Shown here in pieces: positions 26,559 to 35,550 of a DNA stretch of 48,643 nt. The notes under the pieces are model-generated. The model did not search any database, was not told where the DNA came from, and saw only the letters and a list, made by a program, of their open reading frames with translations. The stretch covers positions 1-48,643 of the forward strand of contig USHW01000013.1 of NCBI GenBank assembly GCA_900554545.1, given 5' to 3'. A program made the position numbers and the translations under genes. Position 1 is the first letter of the stretch, and each line of letters opens with the position of its first letter. This stretch comes from an uncultured Prevotella sp. (lineage in GTDB: Bacteria; Bacteroidota; Bacteroidia; Bacteroidales; Bacteroidaceae).

Positions 26559-28787
26559 TTACTGCGCCAACCACTGCGTCATGCGGTCGGGATAGTTTGT
26601 TATTATGGCGTCAACGCCTGCCTCTTTCATCTTTACCGCTTCGTCTTCGGTGTCAACGGTGTACGGTATTACGCGCATGCCGTCGGCCTTGGCCTTTTCA
26701 ACGAATTCCGCATTTATCATGGGGAAGTCGGGGCTTATGGCGTAGGGAGTGAAGCCGAGGCGGCGCATGGCCTCGTCATAGCTGCCCACCGACTTGTCAA
26801 CGAGGTACAGCAGGCGTATGTTCGGCCAACGCTTGTGCACGTATTTCAGTGTGCGCACGTCGAAGCTCTGCAGCAGCAGGCGCGAGCCGAGGCTGCGCGA
26901 GGCCAGTGCGCGCACGCAAAGGTCGGTGAATGTCTTGTAGTCGGGCGACAGAGTGCCGTCCTTCTTCTCGGCAGACTTGATTTCGATGGTGTACTTCACC
27001 GGCGGCAGGTTGTGCCTGTGGCAGTACGCCTCAACGGAGTCAATCAGCTCGGTTGCGAGCGGAATGTGCTGCGCCACGTTCTTGCGGCCGGGGAATTTCT
27101 TGTCGGCCTTGTCGCCTATTGTGAGCTTTGCCAGTTCGGCATACGTGTTGGCGTAGAGCGGATATTGCTTTTCGTAGCCCTTGAGGTAGGGGTCGTGCGA
27201 CACCACTACAAGGCTGTCTTTTGTCACATGCAGGTCGAACTCGAGGTCGCCGATGCCTATGTTGACTGCGTTGAGCATTGCCGCAATGGTGTTTTCGGGG
27301 TAAAGCCCGGCTCCGCCGCGGTGGGCTATGACGGCTATTTCAGGTCTTGTCACCGCTGAATACTGCTCGCCGAAGCGGTTGGTGAACACTACCTTGATTT
27401 CCTTGTAGCTTCCCTGGGGCTTGCAGCGGAAAAGGTGCGGCGTCTCGGAGTCGCTCTTGCGCTTGGCGTAGCGCGAGTTGTAGCCCTCGTCTACGTCGGT
27501 AAAACGCTCCATTGCGCCCATCGCGCGCCCGTCCTGATACCACTCTACGCGGCATGCCGGGTCATAGTCCCACACGTTGGCTACGACATAATCCCTTTGC
27601 GACGAGAACTCTCCAAGTCCGTAAACGGTGAGCTGGTGGCTCATGGGATAGCCTGTTGACTTGTAGTGCCACGTCAGGTCGTCGCCGTTCACGTCAACAA
27701 CCAAGTAGCCGTTGGGCGCGCCGCAGCGGTTAATCCATCCCGTCCACCACGCTCCGCAGGCAGCTCCGATGTTGTGCTGGTAAAGGTTCTCGTTCACCAC
27801 CACGTTCTGGTAGAAGTGCGTGTGGCCGCAGAATACGTGTACGCGGTAGCCCTCCAAAGCCTTTTCCAGCTGCTTTGCGTTGCGTATGTTGCCGTCGCCG
27901 CCCTCGACGTTCCAGCCTGCGGCGTGCATGTTAAGCAGCACGAGCGAGCCTTTGGGCACGTAGCTCAAGTCTTTTTCGAGCCAGGCTATCTGCTGGTCGG
28001 TTATGTTCTCCTGATATTTCTTGCCGCCGGCGTAGTCGATGCTCTTCATCGTAATGACGTGCGCTTTGCCGATGTTGAACGAGTAGTCGGTAGGCCCGAA
28101 ATGCCTGTTATACTCCATTTCGCCGTACACGGGGGTGCCGAGGCGCATGTTGTGAAGGTCTTGCCAGCGCTTGTCGAAGTCGTGGTTGCCTATGCACTGG
28201 AACATCGTCATGCCCGTGTTTTCTACCGACTGGATGTAGTCTTTGTACAGGGGCATGTTGTCAAATACAAGGTCGCCGAGCGCGACTCCCACCACTTCGC
28301 GGCTCCGCCGCAGCGAGTCAACCGTGCCGCGGATGTCTCTCATGGCCTCGCTGCGCCAGCGTTCCATGTCACGCTGCGTGCGTACCTGCGGGTCGGAGAT
28401 GGCTATGTAGTAGAAGTTCTCGTCCACTTTGGCGCGCTTTTCGAGCACGAAGTCGCAGCCGTCAGAACCCACTGCCTTGCCTACCGGGATGTAGAAGCCG
28501 GCCGCTATGCCGTCGCTTTCAGGCAGGCAGTAGGCCGCCGGGGTGGATATGCTTATGTATTTGCTCACTACGGTGTCGGTGCGCAGCGTCCAGCGTCCGG
28601 CTCCGTCGGTCTGCGTGAAGTTCACACCGTCGTTCACCACGACGCCTTCAACGCCACGTCCGGCGGTGTCTTTCACCGTGCCTGAGACGTTGAAAACCGT
28701 CTCCTGGGCCACTCCGCTGCCCATGAACACTGTGCTCATGAGCAGCGCCAGCAGTGCTTTCATCTTCATGTTGCCGATAGTATTCAT
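26559..28787 (-). CDS. Exported metallophosphoesterase-glycerophosphodiester phosphodiesterase fusion
   Basis: 742 aa with a signal peptide (ALLALLMSTVFMGSGVAQ). Domain order: carboxypeptidase-regulatory-like N-domain (about 30-115, VFNVSGTVKDTAGRGVEGVV), calcineurin-like phosphoesterase (about 125-330) with metal ligands Asp132 (ISDPQ), GD at 171-172, GNHD at 200-203 and GHTH at 321-324, a C-terminal MetallophosC-type domain (about 345-480), then a complete GDPD domain (about 485-740) with HRGGAGLYPENT (His489, Arg490), E516/D518 in LEFDLH and His531 in VSHD. Both active sites look intact, so one protein may cleave two kinds of phosphoester bond, releasing glycerol-3-phosphate from glycerophosphodiesters. 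Its ATG overlaps the stop of the upstream unknown gene (ATGA, 28784-28787), tying it to the SusCD operon. Confidence 0.93.
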   Translation of the reverse strand: MNTIGNMKMKALLALLMSTVFMGSGVAQETVFNVSGTVKDTAGRGVEGVVVNDGVNFTQTDGAGRWTLRTDTVVSKYISISTPAAYCLPESDGIAAGFYIPVGKAVGSDGCDFVLEKRAKVDENFYYIAISDPQVRTQRDMERWRSEAMRDIRGTVDSLRRSREVVGVALGDLVFDNMPLYKDYIQSVENTGMTMFQCIGNHDFDKRWQDLHNMRLGTPVYGEMEYNRHFGPTDYSFNIGKAHVITMKSIDYAGGKKYQENITDQQIAWLEKDLSYVPKGSLVLLNMHAAGWNVEGGDGNIRNAKQLEKALEGYRVHVFCGHTHFYQNVVVNENLYQHNIGAACGAWWTGWINRCGAPNGYLVVDVNGDDLTWHYKSTGYPMSHQLTVYGLGEFSSQRDYVVANVWDYDPACRVEWYQDGRAMGAMERFTDVDEGYNSRYAKRKSDSETPHLFRCKPQGSYKEIKVVFTNRFGEQYSAVTRPEIAVIAHRGGAGLYPENTIAAMLNAVNIGIGDLEFDLHVTKDSLVVVSHDPYLKGYEKQYPLYANTYAELAKLTIGDKADKKFPGRKNVAQHIPLATELIDSVEAYCHRHNLPPVKYTIEIKSAEKKDGTLSPDYKTFTDLCVRALASRSLGSRLLLQSFDVRTLKYVHKRWPNIRLLYLVDKSVGSYDEAMRRLGFTPYAISPDFPMINAEFVEKAKADGMRVIPYTVDTEDEAVKMKEAGVDAIITNYPDRMTQWLAQ

Positions 28788-29323
28788 CTTACAAGCTCAA
28801 CCTTTTCAAACAGTCTGATAACGTCTTCGCCGTTCTTGGCCGCCTTGGCGGCGTCTTCAAACTTCTCCGTGCCGTCCTCGAAGCAGATTACATTGGCGCA
28901 GTCGAGAATGTGCGACATTGTCTCCACAGCCTCGTCGCGCGTCATGAGGTTCTTCTTCAATGCTTTCTTGACATACTTGTTGGCGCGCTGTACGGCGTTG
29001 TAAACCGACGGCTTTACAAATTCGTAGCCGGAGTTTGACAGTCCGACGCTGACCGAATACTCGTGCCTGTAGTTGGCGATAAACGTATTCCATTTTTCTG
29101 AAACGTTGCCACCGAGATAGTGCTCTTCCTCGAACGCCGTCTTGGCAACAGGTATGTCGCCGTATGTGCGGAACGTGTATTCAACTGCGGGCTTGCTCTC
29201 CGGCGCAGACGCAGGCGCCGTGTTGGTTACCGGGACTATGTCCTTGTTTGAGGCCATCGCCATGTCTTGTGCGCATGCAAGTGTCGATACGCACAGTGCA
29301 ACTGCTAAAAACATCTTTTTCAT
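28784..29323 (-). CDS. Exported protein of unknown function in the SusCD-phosphodiesterase operon
   Basis: 179 aa from the ATG at 29323; the reading frame extends further upstream into susD but MKKMFLAVALCVSTLACAQ is a clear signal peptide. A Pro/Ala-rich linker (VTNTAPASAPESKPA) is followed by a helical, charged domain (NAVQRANKYVKKALKKNLMT, ILDCANVICFEDGTEKFEDA) with two Cys. I do not recognise a family. It lies 26 bp after susD and overlaps the phosphodiesterase start by ATGA, so it is part of the operon and could be an accessory periplasmic factor. Confidence 0.82.
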   Translation of the reverse strand: MKKMFLAVALCVSTLACAQDMAMASNKDIVPVTNTAPASAPESKPAVEYTFRTYGDIPVAKTAFEEEHYLGGNVSEKWNTFIANYRHEYSVSVGLSNSGYEFVKPSVYNAVQRANKYVKKALKKNLMTRDEAVETMSHILDCANVICFEDGTEKFEDAAKAAKNGEDVIRLFEKVELVR

Positions 29324-29349
29324 CTTAACATCCTTTCTTTTTGTATGTG

Positions 29350-30798
29350 TCATTTCTGCCATATGAGTTTTATGTAAAAGTCGTCTCCGCCCATCGATTC
29401 CTTGGCCGCGTCGTAGTTGGCCTTGTTCGTTCTTTGCAGGATTGACGGGTATTTGAAACGTGTAAGCATCTTCTTCGTGCTGTCAACGCCCGGACCAACG
29501 GGGATTTCCGGGTATCCGGTGCGGTTGTGTTCGAACCACTGCTGGTAGTCGCAGAAGAAGAGGGCGTAGAACTTCTGTTCCATGATGCGCTCCAGAGTGC
29601 CGTCGTATGCGGTTGCAGGGTTGTCGAAATAGTCAGCCGGAACCGTTGCGCCCCATTGTTCTATTGCTGCTGTCACGGCCTGTTTGTACAGGTCTTCGGC
29701 GTCGGCGCTGATGACGCCGCGCTGTGCAAGCTCGGCCTTTATGAAGAGAACCTCAGGGTAGGTCATGAGCTGAAGCTCCATCGGGGCTACAGCAAGGTTG
29801 TCCGTATTGGGGTAAGACGCGTTTATGCTCGGCAGCACCTGGTATCCGCTTTCTATTCCGTAGTAATCCTCCACGCCGTTGTTTGTCGCTGTTGTAGCGA
29901 ATATTGGCAGGCGCGGGTCGTTCCATTCCTTAAGCGTGTTGATAAAGAATTCTGACAATACCTTGTACGACGTGAAGTCGGACGGGCGTGCCAGCGGAGC
30001 TTCTTCGGGAGCCACACCGCTTACGGAAACCATTGCCGACTCATCGTTCGACTCGAACACGGGGTATTTCACAGGGTTGTCAATCATCTCTTTCAACTTG
30101 TTTGCCGCGTCAAGTCCCGGAACGTCGATGACACGGAGCAACGCCCTCATGCGCAGAGAGTTCGCAAACTTCTTCCAAAGCATTATGCCTTCGGTGTCTT
30201 CGTCGGACGTGCAATAGAGCATGTCGCCGGAGCTGTTGAACTGCAGTCCTTTAGATGTGTCGTACAGGCTGTTGGCCTCGTCGAGCATGTCGATGATGTT
30301 TGCGTAAACGTCTTGCTGTTTGTCGAATTTCGGCTGGTAAACACCTTCCTCGCCCTTGCAGGCATCCGTGAACGGAATATCACCGAAAGCGTCGGTCAGC
30401 AGTTCAAATATCCAGCCCTGCAATGTCAGCGACACAGCCATGTAGTTGTTGTCTTCGGCCTGCTCGCCGTATTTGTACATGGCCTTGGCGTTGGTCAGGT
30501 AATAGTAGTAATTCGTCCATGAGCCGTCGCCTGAAGCGTCGGTCGCGTTGTACCAGCCGATGCCCGACGTGGAACTTGTCGACACGCAAATCTGCATCAG
30601 TTGGAAAGTCCATGAGTTGTATCTGTTCCAGTTGTATGTAGCCATGCCGTACATTATGGGCTTCATGAAGCTGCCGGCGTTGGCTTCGCTCATGTGTGTG
30701 GGGTCGGTGTTCAGCTCGTCGAACGACTCGTGGCATGAAGTGAACAGCAATGCGGGAGCCGCGAGAGCGATTATCGTGTTTCTAATGAGTTTTTTCAT
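29350..30798 (-). CDS. SusD/RagB-family outer-membrane lipoprotein (SusD-like_2 type)
   Basis: 482 aa with a lipoprotein signal (TIIALAAPALLFTSC, Cys22) followed by HESFDELNTDPTHMSEANAG, the typical opening of the SusD-like_2 group. Other recognisable parts are a helical TPR-like region (LTLQGWIFELLTDAFGDIPF, conserved GDIPF) and a C-terminal EQKFYALFFCDYQQWFEHNR block. SusD proteins cap the SusC barrel and bind the substrate at the cell surface. The gene starts 15 bp after the susC stop. The substrate is not given by the sequence; the phosphoesterases downstream suggest a phosphate-containing ligand rather than a plain glycan. Confidence 0.94.
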   Translation of the reverse strand: MKKLIRNTIIALAAPALLFTSCHESFDELNTDPTHMSEANAGSFMKPIMYGMATYNWNRYNSWTFQLMQICVSTSSTSGIGWYNATDASGDGSWTNYYYYLTNAKAMYKYGEQAEDNNYMAVSLTLQGWIFELLTDAFGDIPFTDACKGEEGVYQPKFDKQQDVYANIIDMLDEANSLYDTSKGLQFNSSGDMLYCTSDEDTEGIMLWKKFANSLRMRALLRVIDVPGLDAANKLKEMIDNPVKYPVFESNDESAMVSVSGVAPEEAPLARPSDFTSYKVLSEFFINTLKEWNDPRLPIFATTATNNGVEDYYGIESGYQVLPSINASYPNTDNLAVAPMELQLMTYPEVLFIKAELAQRGVISADAEDLYKQAVTAAIEQWGATVPADYFDNPATAYDGTLERIMEQKFYALFFCDYQQWFEHNRTGYPEIPVGPGVDSTKKMLTRFKYPSILQRTNKANYDAAKESMGGDDFYIKLIWQK

Positions 30799-30813
30799 CT
30801 TGTATTATGTTTG

Positions 30814-33800
30814 TTAGAATGATACGTTCAGGTTTATTCCGTATGAGCGTGTGCTCGGCAGTGTACCTACTTCAACACCCGTAACCATCGTGCTTCCGTC
30901 GAGTGAGACAGTCTCCGGGTCGAACATTGGGTAGTCGGTTATGCACAGGAGGTTGCGTCCGTACACGCCGATGCTTGCTTTTTTGATAAACGTTTTCTTA
31001 AGCCATTTCGTCGGGAAGTCGAAGTCAAGGCGCAGCTCGCGCAGCTTGAGGTAGGATGCGTCGAACGAGTTTGTCTCGACGTTGGCTATACGATATGTCT
31101 CCTTGTTGTATTTCTCGACCGTCGTAATGATGTCGTTCGGCCTGTAGGTGCCGTCACCGTTGTCGATGACTCCCGGTGCAATCATGTACACACCTTCAAG
31201 AAGGGTATATCCGGCGTCGGTGATTTTCTGTGCTATTGCAGGGTCGTTGATGTCGAGGTAGAACGGAGTGCCGGGCAGACGGCCGTTCAGGCTCTCGGTG
31301 ATGTGTCCCTGTTCCATCATCTTGTGGTGAGACTGTGAGTAGATAAGTCCGCCGTACTGTCCGTCCCATGACATCGAGAAGCGCCAGTTCTTGTACTTCA
31401 GCGTAGTGTTGAAACCGCCCTTCCAGTCGGCGTAAGCACAGCCGACGTATTCTATCGCGTCGGTACGTTCGGGCAGACCGTCGCTGCCTATGATTACTTG
31501 TCCTTCCTCGTTGCGCTTCAGCTTGTAGCCCCAGAGGTCGCCGGTGGTTCCGCCCACTGTTCCGATTATTGACACGTTGCCGCTCACATACGAGCCGATA
31601 ACCTGCTGTTCGTCGGCTTCCGGTGAGAGTGAAAGTATCTTGTTGTCGTTTTTCGACCAGTTGAGCGTAACGTTCCATTCCCAGTCTTTAGTCTTGACAG
31701 GCATTGCATGGAGTACCAGCTCGATACCTTGGTTGCGTACGCATCCCGAATTGATGGTGCCTTTGGTGTAGCCTGTTGTCGGGTCGAACGGCGCGTCGAG
31801 AATCTGGTTCTTCGTGCGGTTATAATAGAATGTGGCGTCAAGGCCGATGCGGTTGTTGAACATGCGGAAGTCGAAGCCTGCCTCGTAGTTGTTTGAAATC
31901 TCGGGTTTGAAGTCGGCGTTGAATAATGTCTGCGACGTTGTAAGCGAGCCGGCGAACGCGCTTGTCTCGTAATATCCCGATGTCTTGTACGGGTCAGTAT
32001 CGTTACCTACCTGTGCCCATGACGCGCGTATTTTCAGCAAGCTGATTTCCTTTGGCATCTTTATCCACTCGTTCAGGATGCCGCTTACGCTTACAGAGGG
32101 GTAGAAGAACGAGCGGTTGTTTTTCGGAAGTGTTGACGACCAGTCGTTACGTCCCGTGATGTCGAGGAACAGTTTGTTCTTGTATGAGAAGTTGGCGGTG
32201 AAGTAAAGGCTGTTCACCTGCTTCTTGTAGATTGTGGTTACCACCTGCGGGTCAGACACTCCGTTGGCCAGGCTGTACACACCGGGTGTGTTGAGTCCTA
32301 TTACCGCAGCCGACAACATGTCGTAGTAAGAGTACATTATGTTGCCTCCCACGGCGGCGTTGACGCTAAGTCCGTTGGAGAAACTGTTGTGGTAGGTCAG
32401 CAATGCGTCGCTGTTGATTTCGTAGTCGATGATGTTCTGCTTCTTGAAATAACCGTTGGGGAACACCCTGTCGCTTATCGGCCTGTGCTGCTCCTGTGCT
32501 TGTGCGGAGAGCTGTATGCCGGAGCGAATCATGAAGTCGAAGTGCCTGCTGAGTTGCGCTGTGGCCGAAGCGGTGGATATTACGCTGTGCTTTGTCGACG
32601 GGTTTTCCGACTCGTAGAGCACTACATACGGGTTGGGCAGGTATGAGCTGAACGGACGTATCTGCTCAACGTTCTCCTTCCCCTTGTACCACATCGGCTT
32701 GAACCAGTCGAGGTTGAAGTTGGGGTTCTGGAAGATGAGGAAGTAAGAGATAGAGTTGCTGTTGTAGCTGAGCGACGGCACGTTGTCAGAGTGACGGTAG
32801 GTGTAAGACGTCTTGAAGTTGAGTTTTATGCGCCGTGACAACTGCTGGTTGGCCGATACGGAGGCTGTTATGCGCTCGTAGCCGGTGTTTGGCAGTATCC
32901 ACTCGTTCTTTGAGTGTGTGAACGACGCGCGCATGCTGCCCCTGTCGGTCTTGCCTGTCAGCGCGACGGAGTTCGTCATGGTGTATCCTGTCTGGAAGAG
33001 GCCGGAGTGGTTGTCCCTGTAAGGCACCCACGGAGTAGGCGATGTGCCGCGTCCTTCAAGCTCGGGGTCGTACTGGTAGTAGCTTTGTCCTTCAAAACGC
33101 GGGCCGTAGGCGCTGCTCGTGCCCGACGTGCTTGAGTTCCCGTCCTCGGCCGCACCGTATGAGTAGTACAGCTGTCCGGCGTATTCGGTGCCTTCCTTAC
33201 CTATATATGATGGCAAACCCTGTCCGAATTCATACTGGTAGTCGGGAAAATGTGCGGCCACATCCCATGTGTTGTTGAAGCTGTAGGTTACTCCCCAGCC
33301 CTTCTCGGCGTCGGCTCCCGACTTCGTGGTTACCATGATTACTCCGTTGGCGGCACGCGAGCCGTAAAGTGCGGCGGCGCTTGCGCCCTTGAGCACCTGT
33401 ATGCTTTCTATGTCGTCGGGGTTGAGGTCGGAAAATCCGTTACCGTAGTCTACGGAGTTCTCGCTGTTGTCTCCGGCTCCGTATGACGTTCCGGGGTTGT
33501 TCATCGGGCTTGACATCGGCACGCCGTCAACCACGATTAGCGCGTTGTTGCCGTTGGGGTTGAGCGACACGTCGCCTCGAAGGGAAATCCTTGTTGACGA
33601 CAGTGGGCCGCCGGCTGATATCACGTTGAGTCCGGCAACCTCGCCTTGCAGTGCGAGCGACCAGTTGGACGGCATTGTGCCTGTGATTTTCGAGCCGTCA
33701 ACTGTCTCGGTGGCGAAGCCAAGGCCCTTCTCCTCGCGCTTGATGCCGAGGGCGGTCACAACCACGTTGCTAAGTTCGATTGTTCCGTCGCCGAGTTTCG

Positions 33801-34101
33801 TGTTTATCTCGTTTTCCCCATTCCATGCGATTGTTTTCTTCTCGTAGCCCACGTAGTTGAATGTAAGCGAGTCTGTCTTTTCCGGGTTCTTGTTGACGGT
33901 CATTGAGTATTTTCCGTCAATGTCGGTGATTACCCCGCTCTGTTTCAAGCTGTTCATCCTTACGGTGACACCGATGAGAGGCTCGCCGGTTTCGCTTGTC
34001 ACCTTGCCAGTGATGGTGTGGCTTTGGGCGTAAAGCGACGTAGGAAGCAGCAAAGCCGCTCCAGCCGCACAAGTTTTCACAATGTTGTGTAAATAGAACA
34101 T
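30814..34101 (-). CDS. SusC/RagA-family TonB-dependent outer-membrane transporter
   Basis: 1095 aa. Signal peptide (TCAAGAALLLPTSLYAQ), then a CarboxypepD_reg-like domain (HTITGKVTSETGEPLIGVTV, about 27-110), a TonB-box-like stretch (SNVVVTALGIKREEKGLGF), a plug domain with VLKGASAAALYGSRAANGV, and a 22-strand barrel ending in RSYGINLNVSF. These features are standard for SusC. It imports a surface-bound substrate into the periplasm with energy from TonB. First gene of a likely four-gene operon (susC, susD, unknown, phosphodiesterase). Two possible -7 boxes lie at 34128-34135 and 34161-34168. Confidence 0.96.
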   Translation of the reverse strand: MFYLHNIVKTCAAGAALLLPTSLYAQSHTITGKVTSETGEPLIGVTVRMNSLKQSGVITDIDGKYSMTVNKNPEKTDSLTFNYVGYEKKTIAWNGENEINTKLGDGTIELSNVVVTALGIKREEKGLGFATETVDGSKITGTMPSNWSLALQGEVAGLNVISAGGPLSSTRISLRGDVSLNPNGNNALIVVDGVPMSSPMNNPGTSYGAGDNSENSVDYGNGFSDLNPDDIESIQVLKGASAAALYGSRAANGVIMVTTKSGADAEKGWGVTYSFNNTWDVAAHFPDYQYEFGQGLPSYIGKEGTEYAGQLYYSYGAAEDGNSSTSGTSSAYGPRFEGQSYYQYDPELEGRGTSPTPWVPYRDNHSGLFQTGYTMTNSVALTGKTDRGSMRASFTHSKNEWILPNTGYERITASVSANQQLSRRIKLNFKTSYTYRHSDNVPSLSYNSNSISYFLIFQNPNFNLDWFKPMWYKGKENVEQIRPFSSYLPNPYVVLYESENPSTKHSVISTASATAQLSRHFDFMIRSGIQLSAQAQEQHRPISDRVFPNGYFKKQNIIDYEINSDALLTYHNSFSNGLSVNAAVGGNIMYSYYDMLSAAVIGLNTPGVYSLANGVSDPQVVTTIYKKQVNSLYFTANFSYKNKLFLDITGRNDWSSTLPKNNRSFFYPSVSVSGILNEWIKMPKEISLLKIRASWAQVGNDTDPYKTSGYYETSAFAGSLTTSQTLFNADFKPEISNNYEAGFDFRMFNNRIGLDATFYYNRTKNQILDAPFDPTTGYTKGTINSGCVRNQGIELVLHAMPVKTKDWEWNVTLNWSKNDNKILSLSPEADEQQVIGSYVSGNVSIIGTVGGTTGDLWGYKLKRNEEGQVIIGSDGLPERTDAIEYVGCAYADWKGGFNTTLKYKNWRFSMSWDGQYGGLIYSQSHHKMMEQGHITESLNGRLPGTPFYLDINDPAIAQKITDAGYTLLEGVYMIAPGVIDNGDGTYRPNDIITTVEKYNKETYRIANVETNSFDASYLKLRELRLDFDFPTKWLKKTFIKKASIGVYGRNLLCITDYPMFDPETVSLDGSTMVTGVEVGTLPSTRSYGINLNVSF

Positions 34102-34127
34102 ATAAATACCTTTTTTAAGATTTTGTG

Positions 34128-34168
34128 CAAAGGTATTTATGTGTTTTTACAGATAAAATGCAAAGATA
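34128..34168 (-). promoter_or_regulatory. Two overlapping promoter boxes for susC
   Basis: On the minus strand TACCTTTG (34128-34135) and TATCTTTG (34161-34168) both fit TAnnTTTG, 27 and 60 bp before the ATG. Neither has a clear TTTG at the -33 distance, as is common for regulated SusC promoters. Confidence 0.55.
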
Positions 34169-34187
34169 TTAAGACTCTGGAATTAAA

Positions 34188-34239
34188 CGTTAAGAAACTA
34201 TTACTAAAAACGGTGTATAAGTGTAATAGTTTCTTAACG
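34188..34239. repeat. Perfect 17-bp inverted repeat upstream of susC
   Basis: CGTTAAGAAACTATTAC at 34188-34204 and its exact complement at 34223-34239, with an 18-nt loop. It sits at the -33/upstream edge of the distal susC promoter box and 38 bp beyond the buk stop. It could be an operator for a dimeric regulator, or the buk terminator, though it is AT-rich and lacks a U-run. Confidence 0.75.
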
Positions 34240-34277
34240 CATGGTGTCCGTTGCGCCGTCCTTGTGGCGGCTTGACG

Positions 34278-35336
34278 TTATTTGTATGTGAGCAGAGGCA
34301 GCTCTCCGCGCAGCACTCCGAGGGCGTTGTAGGCAAGCGAACCCATCTCGTTCTCGCCCGGTATTGTCACGATGGGCGCGAGATAGTCAATCTGACGCTT
34401 CAGTATTGACATGCAGTAGTCGCTGTGGGCTATGCCTCCGGTAAGGATGATGGCTTCCACCTTTCCCGTCATTGCCACGTACATGGCGCCGATTTGCTTG
34501 GCTATGGTGTACATCATGGCGTCAATCACCTCGTGGTGAGGCTCTTCGCCGTCCTCGGCCTTGCGGTCGATGGTTATCATGTCGGTCTCGCCGAGCAGTG
34601 CGGCCAGCCCTCCCTTGCCGCTTATCATCTGCTTGATTTGCTTCTTTGTGTACTTTCCGCTGAAGCAGACATCTACCAGCTGGCCCGACGGCACGGTGCC
34701 GGCGCGCTCCGGTGAGAACGGCCCTTCGCCGTCGAGGGCGTTGTTTACGTCTACCACGCGGCCGTATTCATGCGCCCCTACGGAGATGCCTCCGCCTATA
34801 TGTGCAACGATGAGGCGCATCTCCTCGTACTTTTTCCCTACCGATGCGGCGTACCTACGTGCCACGGCTTTTTGGTTGAGGGCGTGGAATATTGACTTCC
34901 TGTCGATGCCGGGGAAGCCGGTGTAGCGCGCTTCGGGACGCATTTCGTCCACTACCACGGGGTCGGCAATGTAGGCCGGGCATCCGCATTGTCCGGCTAT
35001 CTCTGCCGCGATAAGCGCTCCGAGGTTGCAGGCGTGCTCGCGTTCGGCGTGCAGCAGGTCGTGCTTCATCAGCTCGTTTACGGCGTATACGCCGCCGGCA
35101 AGGGGCTTGGTAAGGCCTCCGCGGCCTATTACCGCGTCGAAGTCGAGCGTTATTCCGGCTTCTTCAAGCCTTTTCATGATGAATTCCTTGCGGTACTCAT
35201 ACTGGTCGCTGATGTGGGCGAATTTGGCCAGTTCGCTCACGTGGTGGTGTGCTCCGGTCATCCAAACGGGCTTCTCGTCCTCGTAGACTGCGATTTTAGT
35301 CGACGTGGAACCTGGGTTTATCACTAATATACGCAT
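34278..35336 (-). CDS. buk: Butyrate kinase
   Basis: 352 aa from the ATG at 35336 (MRILVINPGSTSTKIAVYED); the open frame begins earlier but in repeat sequence. An ASKHA-fold acyl-phosphate kinase that makes ATP from butyryl- (or isobutyryl-/branched-chain acyl-) phosphate. The N-terminal INPGSTSTK phosphate loop, VIGRGGL, VAHIGGGISVGAHEYGRVVD and EAIILTGGIAHS are family signatures. It is the second gene after ptb, with a 214-bp repeat-filled gap between. Acetate kinase is excluded by length and by the EYGRVVDVNNALDGEGPFSPE block. Confidence 0.95.
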   Translation of the reverse strand: MRILVINPGSTSTKIAVYEDEKPVWMTGAHHHVSELAKFAHISDQYEYRKEFIMKRLEEAGITLDFDAVIGRGGLTKPLAGGVYAVNELMKHDLLHAEREHACNLGALIAAEIAGQCGCPAYIADPVVVDEMRPEARYTGFPGIDRKSIFHALNQKAVARRYAASVGKKYEEMRLIVAHIGGGISVGAHEYGRVVDVNNALDGEGPFSPERAGTVPSGQLVDVCFSGKYTKKQIKQMISGKGGLAALLGETDMITIDRKAEDGEEPHHEVIDAMMYTIAKQIGAMYVAMTGKVEAIILTGGIAHSDYCMSILKRQIDYLAPIVTIPGENEMGSLAYNALGVLRGELPLLTYK

Positions 35337-35344
35337 CTTGTTTA

Positions 35345-35550
35345 ATTCATGATTAATAGTTGACAATTCATAATCACGCCCTTTGGCGTAGACTGGTTGG
35401 TTGTGTGTAATTCATAATGTTCAGGTAACAATGGATGCGGTTCATGATTTTTCAATTCATAACCCATAACCGTCAGGCGGCTGTCTCGTCATCCGCTGCG
35501 GAGCGGCATAGGCTCCGGCTATGGGTTATGAATTGTTAATCATGGATTAA
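35345..35550. repeat. Composite inverted repeat E7 between ptb and buk
   Basis: Words AATTCATGATTAATAGTTGAC at the buk side and ATGAATTGTTAATCATGGAT, ending right at the ptb stop codon (35551-35553), form outer arms. An inner pair, CAATTCATAACCCATA and TATGGGTTATGAATTG, flanks a GC-rich core with CATCCGCTGCGGAGCGG. It lies inside the probable ptb-buk transcript, so it must be transcribed if the two are an operon. Confidence 0.75.
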
